Shown here piece by piece: positions 55,127 through 63,628 of a stretch of DNA of 64,000 nt (the stretch's first letter is position 1; the number at the start of each line of letters is the position of its first letter). Under the pieces are notes generated by a model. That model was not told the origin of the DNA. It made no database searches and saw only the letters and a list, made by a program, of their open reading frames with translations. The stretch is from Pontibacter liquoris. Its GTDB lineage: Bacteria; Bacteroidota; Bacteroidia; Cytophagales; Hymenobacteraceae. Where the stretch lies: contig NZ_JALEBG010000003.1 in NCBI RefSeq assembly GCF_022758235.1, forward strand, positions 248,001 through 312,000, read 5' to 3'. The position numbers and the translations under genes are program-made.

Positions 55127-55945
55127 ATGTCTGTTCATAAGTCTGACGTAAAAATCATTACCACGCACCAGCTGCAGAACATGAAGGAACGCGGCGAGAA
55201 GATCTCGATGCTCACCGCCTACGATTTCTCGATGGCTGCCATCTTGGATGCCGCCGATGTGGACGTGCTGCTGGTAGGAGACTCTGCCTCCAACGTAATG
55301 GCCGGCCACGAAACCACGCTGCCCATCACCCTGGACCAGATGATCTATCATGCCTCCTCGGTTGTTCGTGCTGTGAAGCGCGCTTTTGTGGTGGTGGATA
55401 TGCCGTTTGGTTCTTACCAGGGCAACTCCTCCGAAGCGCTCCGCTCGGCCATCCGCATCATGAAAGAGTCGGGTGCCCATGGGGTAAAGCTGGAAGGTGG
55501 CGCCGAGATCAAAGAATCCGTAACGCGCATCTTAAGCGCCGGCGTGCCTGTAATGGGGCACCTGGGGCTTACTCCGCAGTCCATTTATAAATTCGGCACC
55601 TACACGGTACGTGCCAAGGAAGAAGCCGAAGCACAGAAGCTGCTGGAAGATGCCCGTTTGCTGCAGGAACTGGGCTGCTTTGCCATTGTACTGGAGAAGA
55701 TCCCGGCTTCGCTGGCCAAACGCGTGGCCGAGTCGCTGGAGATCCCGATCATTGGTATTGGCGCTGGTCCGCACGTGGATGGCCAGGTACTGGTGGTGCA
55801 CGACATGCTGGGCATCAACAAAGAGTTTAAGCCCCGCTTCCTGCGCCGCTACGCCGACCTGCACACCATCATGACAGACGCGGTACATAACTATGTAAAG
55901 GACGTCAAGAACCGCGATTTCCCCAACGAGAAAGAAGCCTACTAA
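55127..55945 (+). CDS. panB: 3-methyl-2-oxobutanoate hydroxymethyltransferase
   Basis: A 272-residue PanB, first committed enzyme of pantothenate synthesis (ketoisovalerate to ketopantoate with methylene-THF). [53 protein letters not shown], the catalytic-Glu segment [16 protein letters not shown] and [20 protein letters not shown] are all intact. Followed by a repeat-bracketed gap and the pseudouridine synthase gene. Confidence 0.96.
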   Translation: MSVHKSDVKIITTHQLQNMKERGEKISMLTAYDFSMAAILDAADVDVLLVGDSASNVMAGHETTLPITLDQMIYHASSVVRAVKRAFVVVDMPFGSYQGNSSEALRSAIRIMKESGAHGVKLEGGAEIKESVTRILSAGVPVMGHLGLTPQSIYKFGTYTVRAKEEAEAQKLLEDARLLQELGCFAIVLEKIPASLAKRVAESLEIPIIGIGAGPHVDGQVLVVHDMLGINKEFKPRFLRRYADLHTIMTDAVHNYVKDVKNRDFPNEKEAY

Positions 55946-56064
55946 AGGAGTTCTGAGTTCCGGGTCATGAGTTCCGAATGAAGTATATGCGGGAATAAAA
56001 CTCATCCTCGTATAGCACACTTTAACTCGGAACCCGGGACTCGGAACTCGTAACTCATAATGCC
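55946..56064. repeat. Gap bracketed by inverted GAGTTCCG words
   Basis: GAGTTCTGAGTTCCGGG plus ATGAGTTCCGAATG directly after panB, and CTCGGAACCCGGGACTCGGA plus ACTCGTAACTCAT directly before the pseudouridine synthase start. The two copies are mutually inverted, with AAGTATA in the loop (55981). Confidence 0.75.
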
Positions 56065-56742
56065 ATGTTAAACGTTCTTTTTGAGGATAACCATGTGCTG
56101 GTGGTCAATAAGCCGGCTGGCCTGCTGGTGCACGGCGACGAGACCGGCGACACCACACTGGCGGACCTGGCACGGGAGTATATCCGCCACAAGTATAACA
56201 AGCCCGGCAATGTGTTTGTCGGCGTGGTGCACCGCCTCGACAGGCCAGTGAGCGGGGTGGTACTGCTGGCCAAAACGTCCAAAGCCCTTGCCCGCCTCAA
56301 TGAGTTATTCCGGAATAAGAAGACGCAGAAAACATACTGGGCCATTGTGCAGCAAAGGCCGCAGCCGGAACAGGGCACGCTGGTGCACTGGCTGGTAAAA
56401 GATGCCGCCCGAAACGTAACCAAGGCCTACGCCAAAGAAAACCCGCAGGGCCAGCGCTCCGAATTGCATTACCAACTTATCAGCACGCAACAGGATAAAT
56501 ACCTGCTGGAAGTAAACCCAATCACCGGGCGGCCGCACCAGATCCGGGTGCAACTGGCCTCGTTGCGCTGCCCCATACTAGGCGACCTGAAGTATGGCGC
56601 CCCTGCGCCCCTGCCCGACAAAAGCATTGCCCTGCATGCCCGCCGCCTGCAGTTTGAGCACCCCACCCTTAAAACAACTGTTACGGTAAGCGCCCCGCTG
56701 CCAACTATTGCCGCCTGGGCTCCCTTCCGGCAGCTGCAGTAA
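56065..56742 (+). CDS. RluA-family pseudouridine synthase
   Basis: A 225-residue protein. The catalytic HRLDRPVSGVVLLAKTSKAL motif (Asp of HRLD) is near residue 55. LLEVNPITGRPHQIRVQLAS and LGDLKYGAPA complete the fold. There is no S4 domain, so it is a short RluA/RluC-like or tRNA-modifying enzyme. The RNA target is not predictable. Confidence 0.92.
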   Translation: MLNVLFEDNHVLVVNKPAGLLVHGDETGDTTLADLAREYIRHKYNKPGNVFVGVVHRLDRPVSGVVLLAKTSKALARLNELFRNKKTQKTYWAIVQQRPQPEQGTLVHWLVKDAARNVTKAYAKENPQGQRSELHYQLISTQQDKYLLEVNPITGRPHQIRVQLASLRCPILGDLKYGAPAPLPDKSIALHARRLQFEHPTLKTTVTVSAPLPTIAAWAPFRQLQ

Positions 56743-56818
56743 AGGCTGGCGGAAAATGATTTTCCTCACTTTTCTGAACTTTTATAAGGCGTCATCTATT
56801 TAAATAAAATCCGTGTTG

Positions 56819-56826
56819 TAAATTTG
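56819..56826 (+). promoter_or_regulatory. Promoter -7 element TAAATTTG
   Basis: A TAnnTTTG match 74 bases before the desaturase start, implying a leader of about 65 bases. Confidence 0.5.
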
Positions 56827-56899
56827 TAGTGTAAGCAGCACGGTTATAGCGTTTAACCCGCTGCCGGCAAACCCAAACATCATCTTTTAAGCAATATTA

Positions 56900-57664
56900 A
56901 TGGCAATTCTTATCTTCTTTGTGGCGCACTGGTATCTGTCGCTGTTTGTTCAGACATTTTTCCTGCACCGCTATGCTGCCCACAAAATGTTCACAATGAA
57001 CGCTTTCTGGGAAAAGGCATTTTACCTGCTCACCTACATCGCGCAGGGTTCTTCGTTCCTGTCGCCGCGGGCGTATGCTATTTTGCACCGCATGCACCAT
57101 GCTTTCTCCGACACGGAGCGCGACCCGCACTCGCCGCATTTCTCGAACAATGCCTTCACGATGATGTGGAAAACGAAGGAGATCTACAACAACGTGCTTA
57201 ACCACCGCGTGGAGCCGGAGCGTCGTTTTGAGGGTAACTACCCGCTGTGGCCAGCCCTTGAGAAAGTAGGCGATTCATACTTGTCCCGCATTGGCTGGGG
57301 CGTGGCCTACGTGCTGTTTTACATTGCCTTTGCTACCCAGTGGTGGATGTTCCTGTTGCTGCCATTGCACTTCCTGATGGGCCCGGTACACGGCGCGATC
57401 GTGAACTGGAGCGGCCACAAGTATGGCTACCAGAACTTTGACAACAACGATAAATCCCGCAACTCGCTCTTCTTTGACTTTCTGACCGGTGGCGAGCTGT
57501 TCCAGAACAACCACCACAAACTGCCTAACCGTGTGAACTTCGGGGTGAAATGGTGGGAAGTAGACCCGACCTGGCCGGTGATCTGGACATTGGACAAACT
57601 GAGCATCATAAAGCTGAAAGAACCAAAGCCTGCCGCCAAAAATAAAATGAAGATGGCAGCCTGA
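56900..57664 (+). CDS. Acyl-CoA/fatty-acid desaturase
   Basis: A 254-residue membrane di-iron desaturase. Histidine boxes: HRYAAH near 25, HRMHHAFSDTERDPH near 70 (HxxHH) and QNNHHKLPNRVNFG near 203. Hydrophobic spans surround them (LLTYIAQGSSFL, VLFYIAFATQWWMFLLLPLH). It introduces a double bond into membrane acyl chains, often in the cold. Ends at the 57685 terminator. Confidence 0.93.
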   Translation: MAILIFFVAHWYLSLFVQTFFLHRYAAHKMFTMNAFWEKAFYLLTYIAQGSSFLSPRAYAILHRMHHAFSDTERDPHSPHFSNNAFTMMWKTKEIYNNVLNHRVEPERRFEGNYPLWPALEKVGDSYLSRIGWGVAYVLFYIAFATQWWMFLLLPLHFLMGPVHGAIVNWSGHKYGYQNFDNNDKSRNSLFFDFLTGGELFQNNHHKLPNRVNFGVKWWEVDPTWPVIWTLDKLSIIKLKEPKPAAKNKMKMAA

Positions 57665-57684
57665 GTTTAGGCAAGTATAAGTAT

Positions 57685-57714
57685 AAAAGCCCTCCCGCAA
57701 CGGAGGGCTTTTTG
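57685..57714 (+). terminator. Terminator after the desaturase gene
   Basis: Stem AAAAGCCCTCC (57685-57695) with GGAGGGCTTTT (57702-57712), loop cgcaac, T run. The outer flanks GTATAAA and TTTATAC are also complementary with gaps. Confidence 0.88.
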
Positions 57715-58052
57715 TTTATACCTGATATGAGGCAGATTTTCTTTCGTCCCTTTTAAAGGGGAGGAATTTTAAGGTTGAAATAGATCAGTTCAAAAGTACT
57801 GTGGTGCTGTTAAGAATCTTGGCAGATGAGAAGAGATGAAGCCTACCCTACTTGCAACCAAGATCCTTTCAGGATGACAAAAAAGCAGCACTTACCTATC
57901 CTGCTACAAAAGGAGGGCGAACTGCCTTGCGTTTTCTGATCCCTATACAATTTGGTTATGGCTGGTATACTCAGCAAAAACTGAAATAACAGCTGCATTA
58001 TCCTTAGCCAGCTGAGCGCCTGCCTGGTAGGACGTTAAAAGAATCCAGAAAC

Positions 58053-58085
58053 TTTGTATCAACCCAAATAAAATCATTACCTTTG
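58053..58085 (+). promoter_or_regulatory. rpsP promoter TTTG-N21-TACCTTTG
   Basis: TTTG at 58053-58056 and TACCTTTG at 58078-58085, 21 bases apart, matching the Bacteroidota primary sigma consensus, 51 bases before the rpsP start. Confidence 0.8.
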
Positions 58086-58135
58086 CGGTTCAAAAAATGG
58101 CGGACGGGATCCGCCGACTTAATAATTTATAAAAA

Positions 58136-58681
58136 ATGGCAGTAAAAATCAGACTGGCCCGCAGAGGCCGTAAGAAAGCAGCGATCTATGACATCGTAGT
58201 AGCTGACGCTCGATCACCACGTGATGGTAAGTTCATCGAGAAACTGGGCACTTACAACCCTAACACCAACCCTGCTTCTATCAACTTTGATGAGAACAAG
58301 GCGTTTCAGTGGGTAATGAACGGCGCACAGCCAACAGACACTGTGAAAGCGATGCTTTCGTACACAGGCGTACTCTACAAGAAACACCTGCAGATCGGTG
58401 TGGCAAAAGGTGCTATCTCTCAGGAGACTGCTGACGCTCGTTTCACCGAGTGGAAAGACGCAAAAACAGCTAAGATCGAAGGCAAGCGCCAGGATCTGGG
58501 TACTGCGAAAGATGCTGCCCGTAAAGCTGCCCTTGAAGCTGAAACCAAGAAGAAAGAAGCCCGTGCCGAGGCCATCCGTCAGCGTGAAGCTGAGAAGGCT
58601 GCTGCCAATGCACCTGCTGCTACTGAAGAAGCCCCGGAAGCTCCTGCTGCCGAAGGCGAAACTACTGAGGAACAAGCCTAA
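58136..58681 (+). CDS. rpsP: 30S ribosomal protein S16 with long C-terminal tail
   Basis: A 181-residue protein. Residues 1-~82 are S16 ([20 protein letters not shown], then [18 protein letters not shown]). Residues ~100-181 are a charged helix, then an Ala/Glu/Pro tail ([20 protein letters not shown]), about twice the length of the usual 80-90-residue S16. Similar tails occur in other Bacteroidota. First gene of rpsP-rimM-trmD, with rplS after. Confidence 0.95.
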   Translation: MAVKIRLARRGRKKAAIYDIVVADARSPRDGKFIEKLGTYNPNTNPASINFDENKAFQWVMNGAQPTDTVKAMLSYTGVLYKKHLQIGVAKGAISQETADARFTEWKDAKTAKIEGKRQDLGTAKDAARKAALEAETKKKEARAEAIRQREAEKAAANAPAATEEAPEAPAAEGETTEEQA

Positions 58682-58692
58682 TTTTTGGTGCC

Positions 58693-59265
58693 ATGAACCA
58701 GGATGCCTGCTTTTTGCTAGGACATATTGTGAAGACCCATGGCACAAAAGGGCAGGTAGTGGCGTTTTTTGACGTGGACTACCCCGAGGATTATGATGAT
58801 CTGGAATCAGTCTTCCTGGAACAACAGGGAAGGCTGATTCCTTTTTTTATTGAAACTATGGAGCCGCAGCCCAAAGGCCGTTACATCATCCGCTTTGAGG
58901 ATATCACCACGATGGAACAGGCCGAAAAACTGCGCGGCACCGCCCTATACCTGCCGCTCGACGAGCTGCCGGAACTGGACGAGGACCAGTTTTACTTCCA
59001 TGAGGTGATCGGCTACACCGTAGTAGACGAGCACCATGGCCGCCTGGGCACGGTGAAAGAATTTTACGACCTGCCCCAGCAGCAGCTCATGGCCATGAAT
59101 TACCTGGGTCAGGAAATGCTGATACCGGTGATGGGTGAAATTCTGCTGCGTGCCGACCACGAGGCCAAAGAGCTGCATGTAAAACTGCCCGAAGGCTTAC
59201 TGGAAGTTTACACCGAACCAGCCAGTCCGGACGACGAAGACGACGCCACGGAGGAGGACCAATAA
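58693..59265 (+). CDS. rimM: Ribosome maturation factor RimM
   Basis: A 190-residue protein beginning [20 protein letters not shown], the RimM opening, with a PRC-barrel C-domain ([33 protein letters not shown]). It assists 30S head assembly around S19. The acidic tail [11 protein letters not shown] is unusual but short. The stop overlaps the trmD start by one base. Confidence 0.95.
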   Translation: MNQDACFLLGHIVKTHGTKGQVVAFFDVDYPEDYDDLESVFLEQQGRLIPFFIETMEPQPKGRYIIRFEDITTMEQAEKLRGTALYLPLDELPELDEDQFYFHEVIGYTVVDEHHGRLGTVKEFYDLPQQQLMAMNYLGQEMLIPVMGEILLRADHEAKELHVKLPEGLLEVYTEPASPDDEDDATEEDQ

Positions 59266-59942
59266 TGCGCTTTGATATTATCAGCTGCCAACCGGAGCTG
59301 CTGGAGAGCCCTTTCAATCATTCGATCCTGAAGCGGGCACAACAGAAGAACCTGGTGGAAGTGCACGTACATGACTTGCGCAAGTATGCGATCAACAAGT
59401 ATGGCCAGATCGATGACTATGCGTTTGGCGGCGGTGCGGGCATGGTGATGATGATCGAGCCCATCGATAAGTGTATCTCCGAGCTGAAAGCAGTGCGCGA
59501 CTACGATGCCGTGATCTACATGACACCCGATGGCCGCACGCTCACGCAACCCATGGCAAACCAGCTTTCGCTGCTGGAGAATGTGATCATCCTTTGCGGC
59601 CATTACAAGGGCGTGGATGAGCGCGTACGGCAGCAGTTTGTGACCCACGAGATCAGCATTGGCGATTATGTATTGTCTGGTGGTGAGCTTGGCGCAGCCG
59701 TGCTGGCCGATGCCATTATCCGGCTTATTCCGGGCGTGCTGAATGACGAGTCTTCGGCCCTGACCGATTCGTTCCAGGACGGATTGCTGGCACCGCCGGT
59801 ATACACCCGCCCTGCCGATTACAAAGGTCTTCAGGTGCCAGAGATTCTGCTTTCGGGCGACGGGCCCAAAATAGACGCCTGGCGCTTTGAGCAGGCTGTG
59901 GCCCGTACCCGCCAACGGCGCCCTGATTTGCTGGAGGAGTAA
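59265..59942 (+). CDS. trmD: tRNA (guanine-N1)-methyltransferase
   Basis: A 225-residue TrmD, methylating G37 of tRNAs ending in G36 using [39 protein letters not shown] and the SAM-knot segment [20 protein letters not shown] are diagnostic. C-terminal [15 protein letters not shown] closes the fold. It overlaps rimM by one base (TAATG). Confidence 0.97.
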   Translation: MRFDIISCQPELLESPFNHSILKRAQQKNLVEVHVHDLRKYAINKYGQIDDYAFGGGAGMVMMIEPIDKCISELKAVRDYDAVIYMTPDGRTLTQPMANQLSLLENVIILCGHYKGVDERVRQQFVTHEISIGDYVLSGGELGAAVLADAIIRLIPGVLNDESSALTDSFQDGLLAPPVYTRPADYKGLQVPEILLSGDGPKIDAWRFEQAVARTRQRRPDLLEE

Positions 59943-60045
59943 ACAGTTTTATAGTATAAGCCCTGCCGCTGCCCTACGCGGGAACAGGCCCGGGCAAAAT
60001 GTATATTTTTTTTCTGCAAATGTTCTTATGTAATAAATAATTACA

Positions 60046-60053
60046 TATCTTTG
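60046..60053 (+). promoter_or_regulatory. Promoter -7 element TATCTTTG
   Basis: A TAnnTTTG match 44 bases before the rplS start, in an AT-rich spacer, giving rplS its own promoter separate from trmD. Confidence 0.65.
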
Positions 60054-60096
60054 CAGTCCGAATTTTGAAGAAGGTATTTTTAAGAACATAGCCATC

Positions 60097-60450
60097 ATGA
60101 GCGAACTAATTAAATTTATAGAGCAGGAATCTACAGACAAGCGTGCCTCTTTCCCTACGTTCCAGGCCGGTGATACGATCAACGTTCACGTTAAAATCCG
60201 CGAAGGAAACAAAGAGCGTGTACAGCAGTTCCAGGGCGTTGTTATACAGCGTAAAAACGTAAACACCAACGGTGAGACGTTCACTGTAAGAAAAGTATCC
60301 AATCAAATCGGACTTGAGCGTATCTTCCCGCTTCTTTCTCCCTCTATCGAGAAGATTGAGCTGGTAAGAAAAGGTAAAGTAAGAAGAGCAAGACTCTACT
60401 ACCTGAGAGGCCTGCAGGGCAAAGCTGCTCGTATCAAGGAAAGAAGATAA
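60097..60450 (+). CDS. rplS: 50S ribosomal protein L19
   Basis: A 117-residue L19 ([20 protein letters not shown], then [20 protein letters not shown] and [20 protein letters not shown]). L19 sits at the 30S-50S interface. It is 154 bp after trmD with its own likely promoter, and ends at a UUCG-loop terminator. Confidence 0.97.
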   Translation: MSELIKFIEQESTDKRASFPTFQAGDTINVHVKIREGNKERVQQFQGVVIQRKNVNTNGETFTVRKVSNQIGLERIFPLLSPSIEKIELVRKGKVRRARLYYLRGLQGKAARIKERR

Positions 60451-60474
60451 GAATACCTGTTTTCATATTAGCGT

Positions 60475-60506
60475 AAAAGAGGAACTGCTTCGGCAGCTCC
60501 TCTTTT
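60475..60506 (+). terminator. UUCG-loop terminator after rplS
   Basis: AAAAGAGGAACTGC-ttcg-GCAGCTCCTCTTTT: a stable C(UUCG)G tetraloop, one A-C mismatch in the stem, T7 run. Confidence 0.92.
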
Positions 60507-60560
60507 TTTATGCCCCTGCCTTACAGTGGGCTTATACTTTCACGGGGCGATTCTGCTGGT

Positions 60561-60568
60561 TATATTTG
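60561..60568 (+). promoter_or_regulatory. Promoter -7 element TATATTTG
   Basis: A TAnnTTTG match 17 bases before the pyrophosphatase-like lipoprotein start. Confidence 0.5.
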
Positions 60569-60585
60569 CACAAGGAGAACGAACC

Positions 60586-61167
60586 ATGAAGCACCTGACG
60601 CTACTGCTGCTACCCCTGCTTGCCCTGCTGGCGGCCTGCAAAACCGATTACGCCAATCTGCCCACCTACTCAGCTACACGCCAGCTGCAGGCCGTGATCG
60701 AAGTACCTGCCGGCAGCAGCCACCGCCTGGTATACGCACCCGAAACAAACGAATTTATACCGGACAAAGCCGCCGGAAAAGACCGCATTACAGCGTTTCT
60801 GCCCTATCCGGCCAACCTGGGATTTATACCTTCCACCGAAACGAACAGCACCGGCAAGGGCCTCGAGATCCTGGTGATAGCCGAAAGCCGCCCGCCCGGC
60901 ACCGTCATGGACGTGGTGCCCCTGGGCGTGTTGCAGCTCGAGACGGCAGGCGAGCTGGAGCACATTATTGTAGCCACGCCGGCACGCCCCAGCGAGCAGC
61001 TTATTACCGCCACCGATTACGCCAGCTTCAGCACACACTACCCGGCCGCAAAGGTCATCCTGCAAACGTGGTTTGCCCACCATAACCCCACCGCGCGTAC
61101 CCGCTTTGTAGGTTGGCGCGATGATAAATTTGCCGACCAGGAAATACAACGCTGGATGAAACTGTAA
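60586..61167 (+). CDS. Lipoprotein with degenerate inorganic pyrophosphatase fold
   Basis: 193 residues from ATG 60586 (MKHLTLLLLPLLALLAACKT), with a lipobox Cys at 18. The body follows the family-I soluble pyrophosphatase fold: AVIEVPAGSSHRLVY, LPYPANLGFIPSTE, LEILVIAESRPPGTVMDVVP and LGVLQLETAGELEHIIVATP. The metal-binding DGDPxD block reads TGKGLE here, and the DEAGEDxK block reads ETAGELEH. Most catalytic aspartates and the partner lysine are therefore gone. It may be a binding protein or inactive paralogue anchored in the envelope. Fold assignment is good; activity is doubtful. Confidence 0.8.
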   Translation: MKHLTLLLLPLLALLAACKTDYANLPTYSATRQLQAVIEVPAGSSHRLVYAPETNEFIPDKAAGKDRITAFLPYPANLGFIPSTETNSTGKGLEILVIAESRPPGTVMDVVPLGVLQLETAGELEHIIVATPARPSEQLITATDYASFSTHYPAAKVILQTWFAHHNPTARTRFVGWRDDKFADQEIQRWMKL

Positions 61168-61528
61168 GTAGTTTCGGTTTAAGATCTACGGCCTTGCCTA
61201 ACCCTGGCGCGGGTTAACCTGTGCCATTTTATAAATGTTCAGTCTCTGACTGCACGCGCCTGCAAGGCGCAATGCGCTATGCAGCAAAAGCCCTGGCTAT
61301 ACTTCCTGCTACAGTTTATACTTCATCTTCCGGTATACGCGAGTTTGGAGACTCGCCTTTATTCGTTGGCACGGGTTAATACCCGCGCCAGTAATAGGCA
61401 GTTATACTTGGTGTGACAGGAGCACATCACAACCACTACAGCTATTAGGTAAGCTGTATAACGCAGCAGGCCCGGCTATACCAATGTATAACCGGGCCTG
61501 CTGCGTTTGATTTTATACTTGCAACCAG
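61168..61528. repeat. 361-bp gap with GGCAC-GGGTTAATACCCGCGCC modules
   Basis: No gene. CTGGCGCGGGTTAACCTGTG at 61204-61223, GGAGACTCGCC at 61347-61357 and a GGGTTAATACCCGCGCCAGT module (61368-61392) matching 9936-9960; the first is inverted relative to the last. Four TATACTT words near 61298, 61317, 61403 and 61513, plus a terminator hairpin. Confidence 0.7.
61460..61507. terminator. Terminator-like hairpin
   Basis: A 16-bp perfect stem AACGCAGCAGGCCCGG (61460-61475) with 61492-61507. The inner loop again has TATA/TATA complementarity. It lies 22 bp past the coiled-coil protein's stop (minus strand), the gene it probably ends. Confidence 0.75.
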
Positions 61529-62233
61529 CTACTTGGCCTGCTGCAACTTGGCGCGCACCGCTTCAACAGACTTTTCCATCTCCATCACCTGCTGGCGGCT
61601 TACCTCCTGCTTTTTCTGGTTTGTAAGCACATTTTGCTCCAGTTGCTTTAGCTCCCCGGCATTGCGTACCAGCTCGGCCTCCAGTTCCTGCCGGCGCTTT
61701 TTGTTCTTTTCTATACTTAGCTGGATGTCGTTTGCCTCTTTTACCACATGGTCCTGTTCGGCTTTGGTGGCACGCAGCACCTCTTCGGCGGCGTTTATCT
61801 GGCGCAGCACATCGTCGCGGTACAGCTTGCGGCCAAAGCCCCGTAAAAAGTTCTCGGCAGCAGCATACTCCTTTGGCGTTGCGCTTTTATCCACATAGGC
61901 CACGCCCATGTCCAGCGACCACCACACGTAGCTGCCCTGCGCATCGCTGCCTACCGTAGACAGCACCCGCAGCGGCGTAGTGGTGATCGTGTCGATCATC
62001 GCATTCTCGACCATATAAACGCCTTTGGCATACTTTGTCTTGCCTGCTTTCTGGCTCAGGTAGTCTTTCCACGACTTTTCCACCACTTTGGGGTCCAGCT
62101 GCACGGACAACTGCTGGCCACGGCGCAGCACGCCGTTTACCGACTGCTCCTTTTCACTTATCTGTACTGACTGTGCCTGGCATAAAGCGCTTATACTCAA
62201 AAGCAAACCAAGCAAAAAACCTTTTGCATTCAT
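61529..62233 (-). CDS. Exported coiled-coil protein, unknown
   Basis: A 234-residue protein with signal peptide (MNAKGFLLGLLLSISALCQA). The N-terminal half is a beta-rich domain (VQISEKEQSVNGVLRRGQQL, YVWWSLDMGVAYVDKSATPK); from ~135 a long charged coiled coil runs to the end (EVLRATKAEQDHVVKEANDI...). No family recognised. Likely periplasmic or outer-membrane associated. Confidence 0.75.
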   Translation of the reverse strand: MNAKGFLLGLLLSISALCQAQSVQISEKEQSVNGVLRRGQQLSVQLDPKVVEKSWKDYLSQKAGKTKYAKGVYMVENAMIDTITTTPLRVLSTVGSDAQGSYVWWSLDMGVAYVDKSATPKEYAAAENFLRGFGRKLYRDDVLRQINAAEEVLRATKAEQDHVVKEANDIQLSIEKNKKRRQELEAELVRNAGELKQLEQNVLTNQKKQEVSRQQVMEMEKSVEAVRAKLQQAK

Positions 62234-62334
62234 GTAAAATTCCCGTACTGTTTTCAGATTGATTATGGTGTACGAAAATAGAGAATCGGTTTGAGAAACC
62301 GCACAGCAAGGCGGATTATTTTGCCAGAAATTGA

Positions 62335-62365
62335 TTTGAGTTACCGTTCAGCTACACTAACTTTG
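62335..62365 (+). promoter_or_regulatory. Promoter TTTG-N19-TAACTTTG
   Basis: TTTG at 62335-62338 and TAACTTTG at 62358-62365, 19 bases apart: a full consensus promoter for the queD-like and folE genes. Confidence 0.75.
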
Positions 62366-62445
62366 TAAACTTATGGCCGTTGCAGTGGGAGAACGCTTTG
62401 CAGCAACCGAAACATTCGTCACCTACTACTTGTTGGACAAGCAAT

Positions 62446-62853
62446 ATGAGGATAACCGTTTGCCGGAAAGAGCACTTTAATGCCGCCCACCGCCTGCACA
62501 ATGCCGCCTGGAGCGATGCGCAGAATGCGGCCGTATTCGGCTTGTGCAACAACCCTAATTACCATGGCCACAATTACGAGCTGATTGTAAAGCTTACAGG
62601 CCCGGTAGACCCCGAAACGGGCTACGTATATGACCTGAAAAAACTGAGCGACCTGATAAAGGAGCAGGTGCTGGACCGCTTCGACCATAAGAACCTGAAC
62701 CTGGATACCGAAGAGTTCAGACAACTGAATCCGACTGCCGAAAATATTGCGGCAGTCATTTGGCAGAAGCTACGCAACGTTATCAGCGAAGCGTATGATT
62801 TAGCCGTAACACTTTATGAAACAGAACGAAACTTTGTGGAATATAATGGATAA
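62446..62853 (+). CDS. queD: 6-carboxy-5,6,7,8-tetrahydropterin / 6-pyruvoyl-tetrahydropterin synthase
   Basis: 135 residues from ATG 62446 (MRITVCRKEHFNAAHRLHNA). Zinc ligands: the His of HFNAAHRL and the pair in NYHGHNYELIV. The catalytic Cys lies in LCNNPNYHG and the FDHKNLN motif follows. QueD-type enzymes make the queuosine precursor from dihydroneopterin triphosphate; PTPS-type enzymes lead to biopterins. It overlaps folE, which makes the substrate. Confidence 0.92.
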   Translation: MRITVCRKEHFNAAHRLHNAAWSDAQNAAVFGLCNNPNYHGHNYELIVKLTGPVDPETGYVYDLKKLSDLIKEQVLDRFDHKNLNLDTEEFRQLNPTAENIAAVIWQKLRNVISEAYDLAVTLYETERNFVEYNG

Positions 62854-63514
62854 CCCCCACACAGAGAATGAAGAGGATGCAATGGAAGACCATGTAATGC
62901 GCTCCCTGGAGACGCCTTTACGCCCGGACGCCTTTGTGATGCCTGACAGCGAGAAGATTGCCACCATTGCCGCGCATTTCCACGAAATTATGCATACGCT
63001 GGGCCTGGACCTGACCGACGACAGCCTGAAGGGAACGCCGCAGCGGGTAGCCAAAATGTATGTGACGGAAATCTTTAAGGGCCTGGACCCGAAGAATAAA
63101 CCGGTGGTGCGCCGATTCGAGAACAAGTACCAGTATAACAGGATGCTGGTAGAGCGCGACATAACCGTATACTCCTCCTGCGAGCATCACTTTGTGCCCA
63201 TTATCGGCAAAGCGCACGTGGCGTATATTCCAAACGGGCATGTAATCGGCCTGTCTAAGCTGAACCGGATTGTGCATTATTATGCCCGGCGCCCACAGGT
63301 GCAGGAGCGCATGACCATGCAGATCGCCAACGAGTTGAAAGAAGCCCTGCAGACAGAGAATGTAGCCGTGCTGATCGAGGCCGATCACCTGTGCGTGATG
63401 AGCCGGGGCGTGAACGATGTAAGCAGCAGCACCATCACCGCTGAGTATGGGGGCTTGTTTCAGGAAGAGCAGTACCGCAGCGAGTTTTTGGGCCATCTGA
63501 ACCGGAGCAAATAA
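62846..63514 (+). CDS. folE: GTP cyclohydrolase I
   Basis: 222 residues from ATG 62846 (MDNPHTENEEDAMEDHVMRS); an earlier in-frame ATG at 62816 is possible. Zinc/catalytic motifs YSSCEHHFVPIIGKAHVAYI (Cys, His-His), GLSKLNRIVHYYARRPQVQE and LIEADHLCVMSRGV are intact. It converts GTP to dihydroneopterin triphosphate. The start overlaps the queD-like stop by 8 bases, so the pair is coupled. Confidence 0.96.
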   Translation: MDNPHTENEEDAMEDHVMRSLETPLRPDAFVMPDSEKIATIAAHFHEIMHTLGLDLTDDSLKGTPQRVAKMYVTEIFKGLDPKNKPVVRRFENKYQYNRMLVERDITVYSSCEHHFVPIIGKAHVAYIPNGHVIGLSKLNRIVHYYARRPQVQERMTMQIANELKEALQTENVAVLIEADHLCVMSRGVNDVSSSTITAEYGGLFQEEQYRSEFLGHLNRSK

Positions 63515-63628
63515 CCACTGCAGCCCATTTTAAGCGTACATAGAGCAGGTTGGGAAACTACAGGCAACGGAATACTACCTTATCCTCGTATAGAAACAAT
63601 TCTATTGTTTAATGCTAAAGTTTAAATT

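Larger units (their letters stand above)
57665..58135. repeat. 471-bp gap: terminator, hairpin repeat and rpsP promoter
   Basis: No gene seen. It contains AAGTATAAGTATA (57673), the desaturase terminator, a hairpin-family repeat with left arm CTGTTAAGAATCTTGG (57807-57822) and right arm CAAGATCCTTTCAGGATGAC (57859-57878), and the rpsP promoter. Confidence 0.75.
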
